From Margaritifera margaritifera (taxonomy: Eukaryota; Mollusca; Bivalvia; Unionida; Margaritiferidae): a DNA stretch of 64,000 nt. The notes under the pieces are model-generated. The model was given only the letters and a program-made list of their open reading frames with translations, was not told the origin of the DNA and ran no database searches. Below are positions 24,311 to 33,305 of this stretch, piece by piece. Where the stretch lies: assembly GCA_029931535.1 (NCBI GenBank), contig JAQPZY010000646.1:216001-280000 (forward strand), written 5' to 3'. Made by a program: the position numbers and the translations under genes. Numbering within the stretch: position 1 is the first letter of the stretch; the number at the start of each line of letters is the position of its first letter.

Positions 24311-24930
24311 AACAGCTCGTCTTTTTCTCTCTCTGCTGTGGACTTTGAACGTTGCAGCAGACTTAGTTCCCCTAAGCAAGTTGCACCTATGTCTTCTCCA
24401 GTTTCTCCTTTTAGCTGTGTGGAAACTGCACATTGACCCTCTGAATACTGCGATTTCTCTAAGTTGGGACTTTCACCTTCATCTCAATTGGTGGAAAAAT
24501 TGGGACCAATTTTTGGCCAGAGTCCCCATGCACCCCCCAGAACCCCACTCTTATCTGTTCACAGATGCATCAGATTGTGGGGCACTTACCTTGGGCCAGA
24601 GGGACTGATTCTTCAGGGTTCTTGGTCCCGGGAAGAATCAACTCTCCACATAAACAATTTATAAATTAGAGCAGTGTTCTTAGACCTTCAGGGGTGTGTC
24701 CATCAAATAAGAGGTTGCTGTGTGATGGTCTCCTTAGACAATACATCGGTGGTTGCATACCTCAGGAGCCAAGGAGGCACACATGCATTTTCTCTCTACG
24801 TGGAGGTTTGGAATCTCCTTCGCTGGGCTACTTCGGAAGGAATTTTCTTCCGAGTTCACATAATTCCGGGCAGGAAAAACGTTGGCGGACAGTCTGTCCA
24901 GGAAAGGGAAGGTAGTCTTTACGGAATGGT
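24310..24930 (+). pseudogene. RNase H domain of DIRS-like A1
   Basis: It follows the reverse transcriptase thumb and connection (LHLCLLQFLLLAVWKLH). The first catalytic Asp lies in FTDASDCGA (about 24558-24584). After a stop and shift, GCVHQIRGCCVMV leads to SLDNTSVVAYLRSQGG, the central Asp block, and HIIPGRKNV at about 24860, the usual end of the domain. It would remove the RNA strand during cDNA synthesis. Frames change between the blocks, so no continuous domain remains. Confidence 0.8.
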
Positions 24931-24954
24931 CGCTCCACCTACACATAACAGACT

Positions 24955-25235
24955 CTCTGTTCCAACTTTGGGGACCTCCCCTGGTGGATTGTTTGCCACC
25001 AGATTGAACAACAAGCTACCTTTTTATGTTTCCCTGACCAGAGGGCATTGACGGTGGATGCTTTCAACCTGAACTGGGATCGTCTGTTTGCGTACATCTT
25101 CCCACCATTCAGGTTGATATCCACCTGTCCTTCACAAAGTGAGGCACTCCATGGTCCAGCTCATCTTGATAGCCCCTCTGTGGCCCCAGTGCTCGTGGTT
25201 CAACGATCTTCTCGATCTGCTGCTGGATCATCGAT
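24955..25235 (+). pseudogene. Dam-like methyltransferase domain of DIRS-like A1
   Basis: The block with FATRLNNKLPFYVS (about 24988-25035), then, in another frame, VDAFNLNWDRLFAYIFPP and an LILIAPLWPQC block matches the DNA adenine methyltransferase-like region that DIRS and related elements carry between RNase H and the recombinase. Its role in the life cycle is unknown. The same block can be read in copies B1, B3, A2 and A3. Stops and a shift interrupt it here. Confidence 0.65.
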
Positions 25236-25329
25236 GGATCTCGCCTCAGAGGAGGGACCTCCTGTTGCAACACAGGGGCTCTCTCCTGCACATCAGTCCA
25301 CAGATCTCCACCTTCACACTTGGCTCATC

Positions 25330-26290
25330 TCAGATGATCTCTCCGTAAAGAGAAGTTTTCATTCAAAGTTGCCAAGTGTATCATTGAGTCCAGGAGAGGC
25401 TCGACATCCAAGATATATGATGCCAAATGGAGAATCTTTTGTGATTGGTGTAGTAGAAAACGTGTCAATCTTAACTGTCCCTCTGTGAGTGCTGTAGCTG
25501 ATTTTCTTCTCTTTCTTTTCGAAGAGAAACAATGCTCAGTCTCTACTATTAAGGGCTATCGAGCAGCCCTTTCCAACACTCTTAAATTCTCAAAGGGCCT
25601 GGCTATCGGCACAGACTCTCATTTGGGAGAAATGCTCAGATATTTTGAACTGCCAAGACCAGTGTCTTGCTCTCTAATGCCTAAATGGAATATCTCTTGT
25701 GTCTTGTGGTCTCTTATGAAACCCCCTTATGAGCCTTTGGGTAAAGCTTTCCTTAAGATGGCCTTTTTGCTTGCCTTAGCATCTGCAAGATGAAGGAATG
25801 AACTTCATGCCCTATCCATAGAACAGGGGTGTATCAGGTTCAGTGCGAATTATAAGTCAGTTTCTCTTCTCTGTCAGCCAGGTTGTTTAGCAAAAAAACA
25901 GATTTCTTCAGTTGCACTGCACCAGATTGAGATCCCCAGTCTCAGCTGTATCTGTGCTGGGGGAGGATCAAGATCAACTTTTATGTCCAGTTAGGGTTTT
26001 ATGTCTTTACTTGGCAGCCTAAAGAAAGAAGGAAGGGTAGGAAGCGTCTTTTCATACCCATTAAAGGTTCAGTTGATATTTCAGCTTCCACCATTTCTAG
26101 GTGGATTACATTAACTATCTAGAGAGCTCATCAGTCCCTTACTGATAGGGACCTGTCTTTCATGAAAATTAAAGCCCATGAGATTCGTACCATTGCTCTT
26201 CATGGGCCTGTCTAACACATTCCTCTTTGGAGGAGGTGATGAAAGCTGCATATTTGGCACTATCATACTACCTTTTCCTCTTTTTACCTT
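25330..26290 (+). pseudogene. Tyrosine recombinase of DIRS-like A1, broken
   Basis: The N-terminal SAM-like domain is open at 25485-25793 (VADFLLFLFEEKQCSVST, IKGYRAALSNTLKFS). The first catalytic Arg follows in FLLALASAR, then a TGA (25791-25793) cuts the domain before RNELHAL. Downstream, in mixed frames, lie DQDQLLCPVR-like sequence, ISRWITLTI, KIKAHEIRTIAL (HxxR, about 26175) and FSSFYLRSL (catalytic Tyr, about 26275). All four catalytic positions R, H, R and Y can be located, but not in one frame. The enzyme would insert a circular DNA copy without target duplication. Confidence 0.8.
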
Positions 26291-26439
26291 CGCTCGTTGG
26301 CCCACCAAAGCGAATGTTGTCGCTCAGAAAATAGCGCAGGAAGATTCCATTCCAAAGTAGTCATCTGCACTTCTGTGAGGGTGAGTATTCCTGTTGTTGT
26401 TTGTTATTCGCCAGTTGTGGGTTCATCAACCTCCAACAA

Positions 26440-26820
26440 AACTGGCAAATTCAGCTATGCAATAACAACAGGTTGGCTACTACTGATATTAAAATGTAGT
26501 TTTTTTTGGGGGGGGGGGTAAAACTAATTTTAACGATGTAATACCTACCTGTTGTTATTGCCTGATTCCTTCCTCTCACCTCGCTCTGATGTCCCACTAC
26601 ATAAGATGTTCTTTCGAAAAGAATGAAGCCTACAGCACATGTCAGAGTGTGCGCATTATATGGTCCAGTGTTCTGGAACTGTCTGGTTCTCACTAATTGG
26701 GAGGACGAATTTTCGTCACTCGGTCTGGATATTTTCCCCCCGGAAAAAGTACACCTATGCAATAACAACGGGTATTAAAATTAGTTTTACCCCCCCCCCC
26801 CCAAAAAAAACTACATTTTT
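26440..26820 (+). repeat. Right end of A1: complementary region and inverted repeat
   Basis: First comes CTATGCAATAACAACAGG and ACTGATATTA, complementary to the left extremity of the element, as expected of the internal complementary region of DIRS elements. Then a ~335-bp unit (26485-26820) is itself bounded by AAAATGTAGTTTT, poly-G, TAAAACTAATTTTA and their reverse complements (TAAAATTAGTTTTA, poly-C, AAAACTACATTTT), so it can fold into a long hairpin. The right terminal repeat lies inside it. Homologous units end A2, A3, B1, B3 and the solo end at 52675. Confidence 0.8.
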
Positions 26821-26821
26821 A

Positions 26822-27137
26822 TTCTCACTTTGAATTTCCTTTTAGTCTGAACTGCATATTATTTGCTGTAGATGTGGCAGGTGAGTAAGTAAATAACATT
26901 TTACGTGTAGTCCAATGACCTCTTAACTTAGAAGTAAATCTGAGAGTTGTAAAGATGCTTCAAAATTTTTTAGATTTATCCATTTTCATGCAAAAGATGC
27001 AAATAACGACCTCACAGTCTAGTACTTTATTTGTGAATGATTTACCTGTATCTTCCCATGGACCCCAAGGTCAAGTCGTTGGGAACACCAAAACTATTTT
27101 AAATCCATTCCGACTTCATCTGACTGTCTGATATTTC
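26822..27137. other. Unassigned intronic sequence
   Basis: A 9-bp stretch ATGTGGCAG at 26868 is bordered by GTAG and GTGAGT and would keep phase as a micro-exon, but this can easily be chance. Nothing else is seen. Confidence 0.35.
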
Positions 27138-27500
27138 AGATTATATGGAAATCAACCTATGTGATCAAGAATTTTCTTTTGAGGACACAAGCCCAACAAT
27201 GAATTGGAACTCGGTGCCAGTCGAGATAATTTTATCCAATTCAGCTTGTGTCACCCCCAACCAGCTTTGGAAAACACACACCTGCTGAAGGACCCTGTAA
27301 ATAATGTTACAATCTTAACATTGATTAATCCTGTGGACAATCTTAAGATCCCACCAGGAATGGTGTTATATCGACAGTATGATATGCCAGTGGATGCAGA
27401 AGCAACTAGAACCTTATATAATACCACGGCAGTTTTATGTTTGGTAATTAAAACATTAGCTATGTTTGTTTACACGATACAGGGTAACCAGTCCTTTTAA
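27138..27500 (+). other. Coding-like segment of unknown origin
   Basis: After ATATTTCAG, a phase-1 frame reads DYMEINLCDQEFSFED and runs to a stop near 27285. From about 27204 a second frame stays open to 27500 with non-random composition (ENTHLLKDPVNNVTILTLIN, then PPGMVLYRQYD). The two could be one coding segment split by a 1-base indel. The entry phase fits the exon at 8557, but I find no donor that restores phase 1 for the exon at 28294. Either a decayed or alternative exon, or a fragment of a retroelement polyprotein; no family is recognised. Confidence 0.3.
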
Positions 27501-28293
27501 TTATTAAATAAATAATTATAAAGAGTTTCTAGCCACTTCATTTTTTACTCCCATTACTAAAAACTTCTTTTTGGTTTTATATTCAATTGCTACTTAAGTT
27601 GAATCTCTGCTGCATTAAACAATAATGTCATTTGAATCCCGGCTGCATTAAACATAAATGTCATCTGAAAAACAGTGCACTGCTGCAAATGTAAGGTTGA
27701 GATGCTATGGCAAACCATACTGTAATTATGGTGGAAGGGTTATGTCACACGACCCAAAAAGTGTCTGCACTGGCTGCACCGGCTAGGGGGTATATAAACT
27801 TCACACTGACAAGACATGGGGATCATTTGAACCAGTTAATCACCAAGAACTATTCCCTCTGATAAAGATAGCAAAACAGGTCAGTGACTGGTGGTGACTA
27901 GACCACCCCAGCACATGGGCAGGAATGCCTCTACATTCCTTCTGGCAGTACCTTCCTTATCTTAGATTCCTGATAATTCTTTTTTGGTCAGTAGATCATT
28001 CCCTTTAAGAGTCTCTTGTTTCCTGAAGCTTTTGAAAATCAGAATTACTATAACAACCAATCATGATGAGCTGTTTAAAGAAATTTATATATATATATCC
28101 ATGGGTCAAAGGTAATGATCAAGTTGAATAGTTAGCTAGATTATAGCAGGATAAACAAAGGTTAATATTCATTGCAGGTAATGTACATTTCATGCAAATG
28201 ATTGATATAATATAGTTGCATTTTTTAAATATTTTTCCCCCCAATTTTCTTCTTATTTGGCAAATTTGATTTCTCTTTCAAATCTTATTTTAG
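27501..28293. other. Intronic sequence with repeat tail
   Basis: A 42-codon frame at 27658-27786 (six Cys, e.g. RLRCYGKPYCNYGG) has no known match. The stretch at about 27945-28020 (TTCCTGATAATTC, TTCCCTTTAAGAGTCTCTTG) is a degraded tail of the tandem-core family. A short AT run lies near 28085. Confidence 0.4.
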
Positions 28294-28388
28294 GTGTGGA
28301 AACAAAAATATACCCAGAAAAACCCAATTATAACAAGAATGCGTATCCACAGAAGACAGTGAGTGGTCCAGACAAAGAGAAATATACT
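28294..28388 (+). CDS. Internal exon of the unidentified host gene (exon b)
   Basis: A 95-bp exon preceded by CTTATTTTAG and followed by GTAAGT, a near-consensus donor. Of the three frames only the phase-1 entry is open: the split codon completed by the exon at 8557 gives Gly, then VETKIYPEKPNYNKN, and GPDKEKYT ends at phase 0. It is rich in Lys, Pro, Tyr and Asn, so likely a disordered linker. Its exit phase matches the exon at 38219. The Polinton-type relic begins only about 200 bp downstream in the following intron. Confidence 0.65.
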
Positions 28389-28599
28389 GTAAGTATCATG
28401 TATGCTGTGAATGAAATAATTAAACAAAATGATTGATTCAGCCTGAATTAGGCTGTTAAAAAATGTATAGTATTAATATCATTCTTTGTCTCACAAGATT
28501 TTATTTTATTCTTGCATCAAGATGTGGATTGCTGAACCAATTCAACCTTTTTTTTATGTACAGATACTTACAATTTCTTTTCACCATTTAGTATAACAA

Positions 28600-28800
28600 G
28601 TAGTTGCAAAATAGTTGTTTGGCCTCATGGTCTCACTGCAGGAGAATTTAAAACAAATGCAGGGTTCGGAATTCATATTTGTATAGCAGCCCCAACCCCC
28701 CAAGGGTTGGTCCAAACATTTACAGCAATTCAGAGCCCACAAGTTTTGGAACTTCCTGAAGGAATGTGTGTGGCATGACCTTTAGGTCAAAACTGCTATT
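28600..28800. repeat. Left terminal repeats flanking the polymerase relic
   Basis: 28600-28634 (TAGTTGCAAAATAG, TTGTTTGGCCTCATGGTCTC) is an inverted match of 32685-32725. 28690-28795 (CAATTCAGAGC, TTTTGGAACTTCCT, GTGTGTGG, TATTTCACAACTA) matches 32605-32725 directly. The sequence therefore occurs three times around the polymerase B relic. Confidence 0.65.
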
Positions 28801-31800
28801 TCACAACTAAATTTTCCCTCGGGATACTTGAGGTCTACTTGAAGAATGTAGCCATTTGGTGAGCCCTCGTGATTGCTTCAGGTGTGGGAGGGTTTTCAAT
28901 CCACTTGAATCCCCCCTGTCTGCAGTCTGCTGTCTTTGCCCGATCACAGAGGTTGTTGGCAGCTATTTGGCTGTCATAACCTGAGCACGTTTGCATTGTT
29001 TTCTGCCATGTACCTCTGACTGACCATTGAGATTCTTCCCCAGATTCCCTTCTCAGTGAACAGGTGCTGGTTGATGTTCGTTAGCAGCTCTAGGCAGATG
29101 CCAGTCTTTTTCAGAAGAGTGTTGCAGCTTGTGCCTGGTGAGCTGTAATAGTGGGCTGGGTCCAGACCATAGATCTTGATTGATGTGTTGCTAAAGGCTT
29201 CAGATATGTCCCAAGCAGCAGCATTGTCAGTCTTCAGGTAGAGGTCATAGTAGTCTCCCAGCGTTTGGCAGCCATATGTCTTCCAAACACTGATCATGTG
29301 CTTATAGTCTTTTTCAGAAATACCAGCACAGCTGAGTTGGCTCTAGAAAGCCTCCATTGGTGGAAGCTGTTTTTGTTCAAACCTCTCCCAGCTGCTTATG
29401 TATTCATATGGATAGATGCCTTTTTTGGTAAGAAGGTCAACATCATGTTCTGTGTACCGAATTGTGATGCAGAATGCCTCTTTGAACATGTTGGTGGCCA
29501 GCTTGTTGAGGCTGCTATTCATGAACTGTAGGCTGTCAGTAAAGTGCAACTGTCTCAGCAAGAGTGCCATGATTAGGTGCCTGTCATAGCCATGCAGGTT
29601 ATGCAGCACAGCTGGCACCTTCATTTGTTTTGGGTAGTGCATAGGTTGAGTTTACAAGCCCTATGGGCAGCATCACAGTACTTGTCTGTAATATGGCATT
29701 GGTCCTGTGTCCAGGCGTTTCCCAGCTTCTCACTTTAGATGTGGCAGTCTTCTGCTTCCTGGAAGGTCTTATCTCCATCCTGTAGATTTTGGCTGGATTA
29801 CAGAACATCTGGATTTCCACAATCTCGTGCTCAAGGCTGTGGATAAAGGTGGCAATGGCCTCCTTTCTGTGTTATAACACCAGCTCCTTGCATAGTCTGT
29901 GGCAGCGGATGACCACATAGCAAAAACTTGCTCGGTAATTTTCAGTGTTGCGTTTATTCTGATCACAGGCAGGACTTTCATTGCCTTGAAGTTCGCATAT
30001 ATGACGTATGGAACATACATGTGGCAGTGGTGGTTCTGAAATGACAGGACATTCACACACTGTGGCTTTTCCTCTATGCTGTGGCAGTCTTTAGTGTATC
30101 CTTCCAACAAGTCAGCCCAGCTGAAGATGTGTAGGCATCGGCAGCAGATGTGCTTCTGTTTGTTGCAGTTGTTGTGATGCATCACCATACGGCTCAGGAT
30201 TTTGTCCAAACATAGTGGCCCTTTTTGCTTTCACCTTTGGTGCATGCAAGCAGCAATAGGTTCACAGCACATAGCCTTACCTTCACGCTAACACATAGGG
30301 GATAGAGGCCCTTTTCCCAGCTAAAGATGCTGACTGCGATTTCTGGGTTGAGGTGCTCAAACTTGTCAGTGTCGCTTACCTTCACAGCAAAGTCCACCCC
30401 CTGGAAGTTTAGCTCACCCAGGTGCTTGTGATATTTGCCTGGCCAGTCAAGGTGTCTATTATCTGCCGGGTGTAGAGTCCACAGAATAGCCCACTGGAAA
30501 CAGCGAATGTCAGTGTTTTTTCCATGTTTTTAGCTCTACTGGTCATAGACTAGAAGAGCGTATGGGATGGTCTGTTGTCTGTCATCTGATACCCGTGCGT
30601 CAATTAGCACAAGTTTGTTATTGCTCCTCCTACCTCCTAAACTACTTGGAGGATTGTCTTGAAACTTTACACACAAATTCATCCCATGGTCTAGTTTGTT
30701 CTAGATGAAAACGGTGCTGCTTGGACATCCAGTATGGCCATCTTGAAAATCTTGTTATCGCTACTCCTCCTGAATGAATGGCCATATCAACATGGGGTTT
30801 TCACTAAAGACTTATTATGATGTCTTGTTGGTCGTAAATGAAAATGGTGACAATCTGACATCCAGTATGGACACCAGGGCAGCCATCTTGAAAATCTTTT
30901 TATCACTACTTCTCCTACTCAAAGACTAGAAGAGCGTATGGGATGGTTTGTTGTTAGTCGTCCGACGCCTGTCTTTCCGTTAGCACAAGTTTGTTATTGC
31001 TATTCCTCCTAAACTACTTGGTGGATTGCCTTGAAACTTTATACACACATTCAACCCATGGTCTAGTTGGTTCTAAATGAAAATGGTGCTGCATGGACAT
31101 CCAGTATGGCCACACCACAGTGGCCATCTTGAAAATCTTGTTATCGCTACTCCTCCTGAATGAATGGCCATATCAACATGGGGTTTTCACTAAAGACTTC
31201 TCATGATGTATAGTTGGTCCTAAATGAAAATGGTGCTGATCTGACATCCAATATGGCCACCATGGCAGCCATATTGAAAATCTTGTTATCACTACTTCTC
31301 CTGAATGGATGGTCTTATCAACATGGGGTTTTCAATAAGAGACTTCTTATGATATCTAATTGGTCATAAATGAAAATGGTGAGAATCCGACATCCAGTAT
31401 GGCCACCAGAGCAGCCATCTTGAAAATCTTGCTATCACTACTCCTCCCGAATGGTTGGTCAACATTGGGTTTTCACCTAAAGACTTGTCATGATGTCTAG
31501 TTGATTCTAAATGAAAATGGTGCTGATCTGACGTCCAATATGGCCACTTTGGCAGCCATCTTGAAAGTTTTGTTATCACTACTTCTAAATGGATGGTCGT
31601 ATCAACATGAGGTTTTCAGTAAAAGACTTCTTATGATGTCTAGTTGGTGCTAAATAAAAATGGTGCCGATCTGATGTCTAATATGGCCACCATGCCAGCC
31701 ATCTTGAAAATCTTTTTATCACTATTCCTCCTGAATAAATGGTCATATCAGCTTGGGGTTTTCACTGAAAGACTTCTTATGATGTCTAGCTGGTCCTTAA

Positions 31801-32560
31801 TATAAAATGATGCTAATCTGAAGTCCAATATGGCCGCAATGCCAGACATCTTAAAAATCTTGTTATCACAATTCTACTTGAACAGAAAGTCGTATTGACG
31901 TGGGGTTTTCAACAGAAGACTTCTTATGATGTTCAGTTGGTCTTAAATGCAAATAGTGCTGATCTGAAGCCCAATATGGTTGCCACTGTAGCCATCTTGA
32001 AAATCTTGTTATTGCTACTCCTGAATGGAAAGTCATATCTTGAAAATATCTGTACTCCTCTCCAAATGGATGGCTATATCAACATGGGGTTTTCACAAAT
32101 AGACTTCTTATAATGCCTAGTTGGTCCTAAATAAATAAATATGGCTGCAATGATGACTGTCTTAAAAATCTTGCTGTCACTACTCCCTCTGAATGGATGA
32201 TCATTATGTCATGGGGTTTTCACCAAAAGATTTCTAATTTGTACCACAGCAGCTAATTTGAAAATATTGTTATTGCTGAAGAATATCAGAGATGTTTTCA
32301 GCACTTGGCAGTTAAGAGGAAGGAGTGGCCTTATCTTGAATTCCTGGAAATTCTTTTTGCCCAGTAGAGCATCAGTCCCTTCAAGGGACTCTTGTTCATG
32401 TTAATCACTGATTGAGGTGGAATGCACTTTGTTGTTGAAATGTAGATCTGGCTTTGAGACGTGTCTCACACCTCATGCAATGCCATCCAGATCCCTCACG
32501 CATGTATTCTTCAATGGCACTGTTGAATTGTGGTGTTGACTTGGGAGACCACCTGCTTGA
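28800..32560 (-). pseudogene. polB: Protein-primed DNA polymerase B relic (Polinton/Maverick type), split
   Basis: Read on the minus strand in shifting frames. 32400-32560 has EEYMREGSGW. After the 1.87-kb insertion at 30531, CFQWAILWTLHPADN, LNFQGVDFAVKVSDTDKFE and KKGHYVWTKS appear (30520-30200). Then comes a Cys block (CCRCLHIFS). Next are HNLHGYDRHLIM (exonuclease motif II; 29590) and YLKTD (exonuclease motif III; 29230), followed by GLDPAHYYSSPG, LLKKTG and GRISMVSQRY. Near 28920 a degraded palm motif A (usual DANNLYG, here AANNLCD) leads to GGFKWIEN and GYILQVDLKYPEG. The Asp of motif A is lost, and the rest of the palm (KxY, YxDTD region) is missing. No capsid, integrase or protease gene of a Polinton is recognised nearby. 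Confidence 0.8.
30531..32396 (+). mobile_element. Tandem-core repeat inserted in the polymerase relic
   Basis: The best-ended copy of the family. The head (30531-30715) starts TAGCTCTACTGG, with CTGGTCATAGACTAG, then GTC-rich sequence and AACTACTTGGAGGATTG. A second head lies at about 30921-31080, so two elements or a duplicated 5' part are fused. About eight ~146-bp monomers follow (CATCCAATATGGCCACC near 30860, 31098, 31246, 31391, 31533, 31676, 31824 and 31970). The tail ends in a perfect hairpin AGTCCCTTCAAGGGACT (32374-32390) plus CTTGTT. CATGTT occurs on both flanks (30523-30528 and 32397-32402). Confidence 0.78.
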
Positions 32561-32599
32561 CCTCATCAAAACACTGAATAGCTGTAAGTGTTTAGACTA

Positions 32600-32725
32600 G
32601 CCTGGGGGATGGGGGTGGCTGGTATAGAAAAAAAACACCAATTTGGAGCTCTGTAGGAGTTTTAACCTTCCTAGGGAAGTGTGTGTCGAGACCATGAGGC
32701 CAAACACCTATTTCACAACTACATT
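32600..32725. repeat. Right terminal repeat of the polymerase-bearing unit
   Basis: Contains CTTCCTAGGGAAGTGTGTG, GAGACCATGAGGCCAAACA and TATTTCACAACTA. It matches 28690-28795 directly and 28600-28634 in inversion, marking a ~4.1-kb unit that encloses the polymerase B relic. Confidence 0.65.
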
Positions 32726-33305
32726 ACAAGATGATTATTTAACATATTTGGTTCAATTTTCTATTCAGCCTGTCAGAGTTTATGGAGTTTAGTTGTGTTT
32801 GTCATGACTTTCAGTACAGTGGTCCGTCACTATAACACTGTACCATGATGTAGGAGAGGTATCCTCTTAATGGAATTTTTTTTCTCACATTTAATGGGTT
32901 ACGTGATATCATGCCTCAGTTATTTTGGGGACCATGTTATACTGACATGTTTTTGTTACAAGCAAAAAGAAAGTTCATCCACTTCACTGGGATCCATGAA
33001 CATGAACCATATTATATAGGGGACTATGTTATAAAGAGGTGCTTGTTGTTTAAGATACTGTTCATAGTTGATAATATAAAAACAATTGCTATCAGTAGCA
33101 GATACATGAATATAAATTGTTGTGAACTTTGGAACTACTGTAACTTAGATCAGTAGCACATTTTTTATGCCCTGGTCATATTCATAATCTATGGAGGGGG
33201 CATATAGTGTTACCAATATCTTTAAGTCTATGCATCCACTCTTCTGTCTGTCCATGCATCTATCTTCTACATTTCATTTTTCATGGATTCAAACTTAATT
33301 GTAAT
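32726..33305. other. Unassigned sequence
   Basis: No gene seen. ACAGTGGTCCGTCACTATAA (32817) looks like a DNA-transposon end similar to the element at 46818, without a visible partner. 33165-33300 (TATGCCCTGGTCATATTC, GGAGGGGGCATATAG, CTGTCTGTCCATGCATC) resembles the head of another interspersed repeat. Confidence 0.35.

Larger units (their letters stand above)
20566..26820 (+). mobile_element. DIRS-like retrotransposon A1 (near complete)
   Basis: About 6.25 kb. The left inverted terminal repeat is at 20566-20745. After a leader (20746-21657) come gag, reverse transcriptase, RNase H, a Dam-like methyltransferase domain and a tyrosine recombinase, all on the + strand. The right side holds a short segment complementary to the left extremity (about 26440-26490) and then the right inverted repeat (to about 26820). 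This order, the inverted rather than direct terminal repeats and the recombinase in place of a DDE integrase define DIRS-like elements. All frames are broken, so it is a fossil, though the best preserved here. It sits in the first large intron of the host gene. Confidence 0.88.

Noticed and set aside
26868..26876. 9-bp micro-exon between GTAG and GTGAGT
   Set aside because: Phase-compatible, but such a short motif is expected by chance.
31364..31579. Antisense open frame with repeated motifs such as WLPKWPYWTSDQHHFHL
   Set aside because: Recurs in every ~145-bp monomer (also at 102-350) because the monomer happens to lack stops in that frame; not a gene.
30717..32270. Regularly spaced repeats considered as a CRISPR array
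   Set aside because: The repeated part is the whole ~145-bp monomer, adjacent copies diverge throughout, and the DNA is eukaryotic.
32817..33040. Possible second TA-inserting MITE starting ACAGTGGTCC
   Set aside because: One end-like sequence only; no matching inverted partner or TA duplication found.
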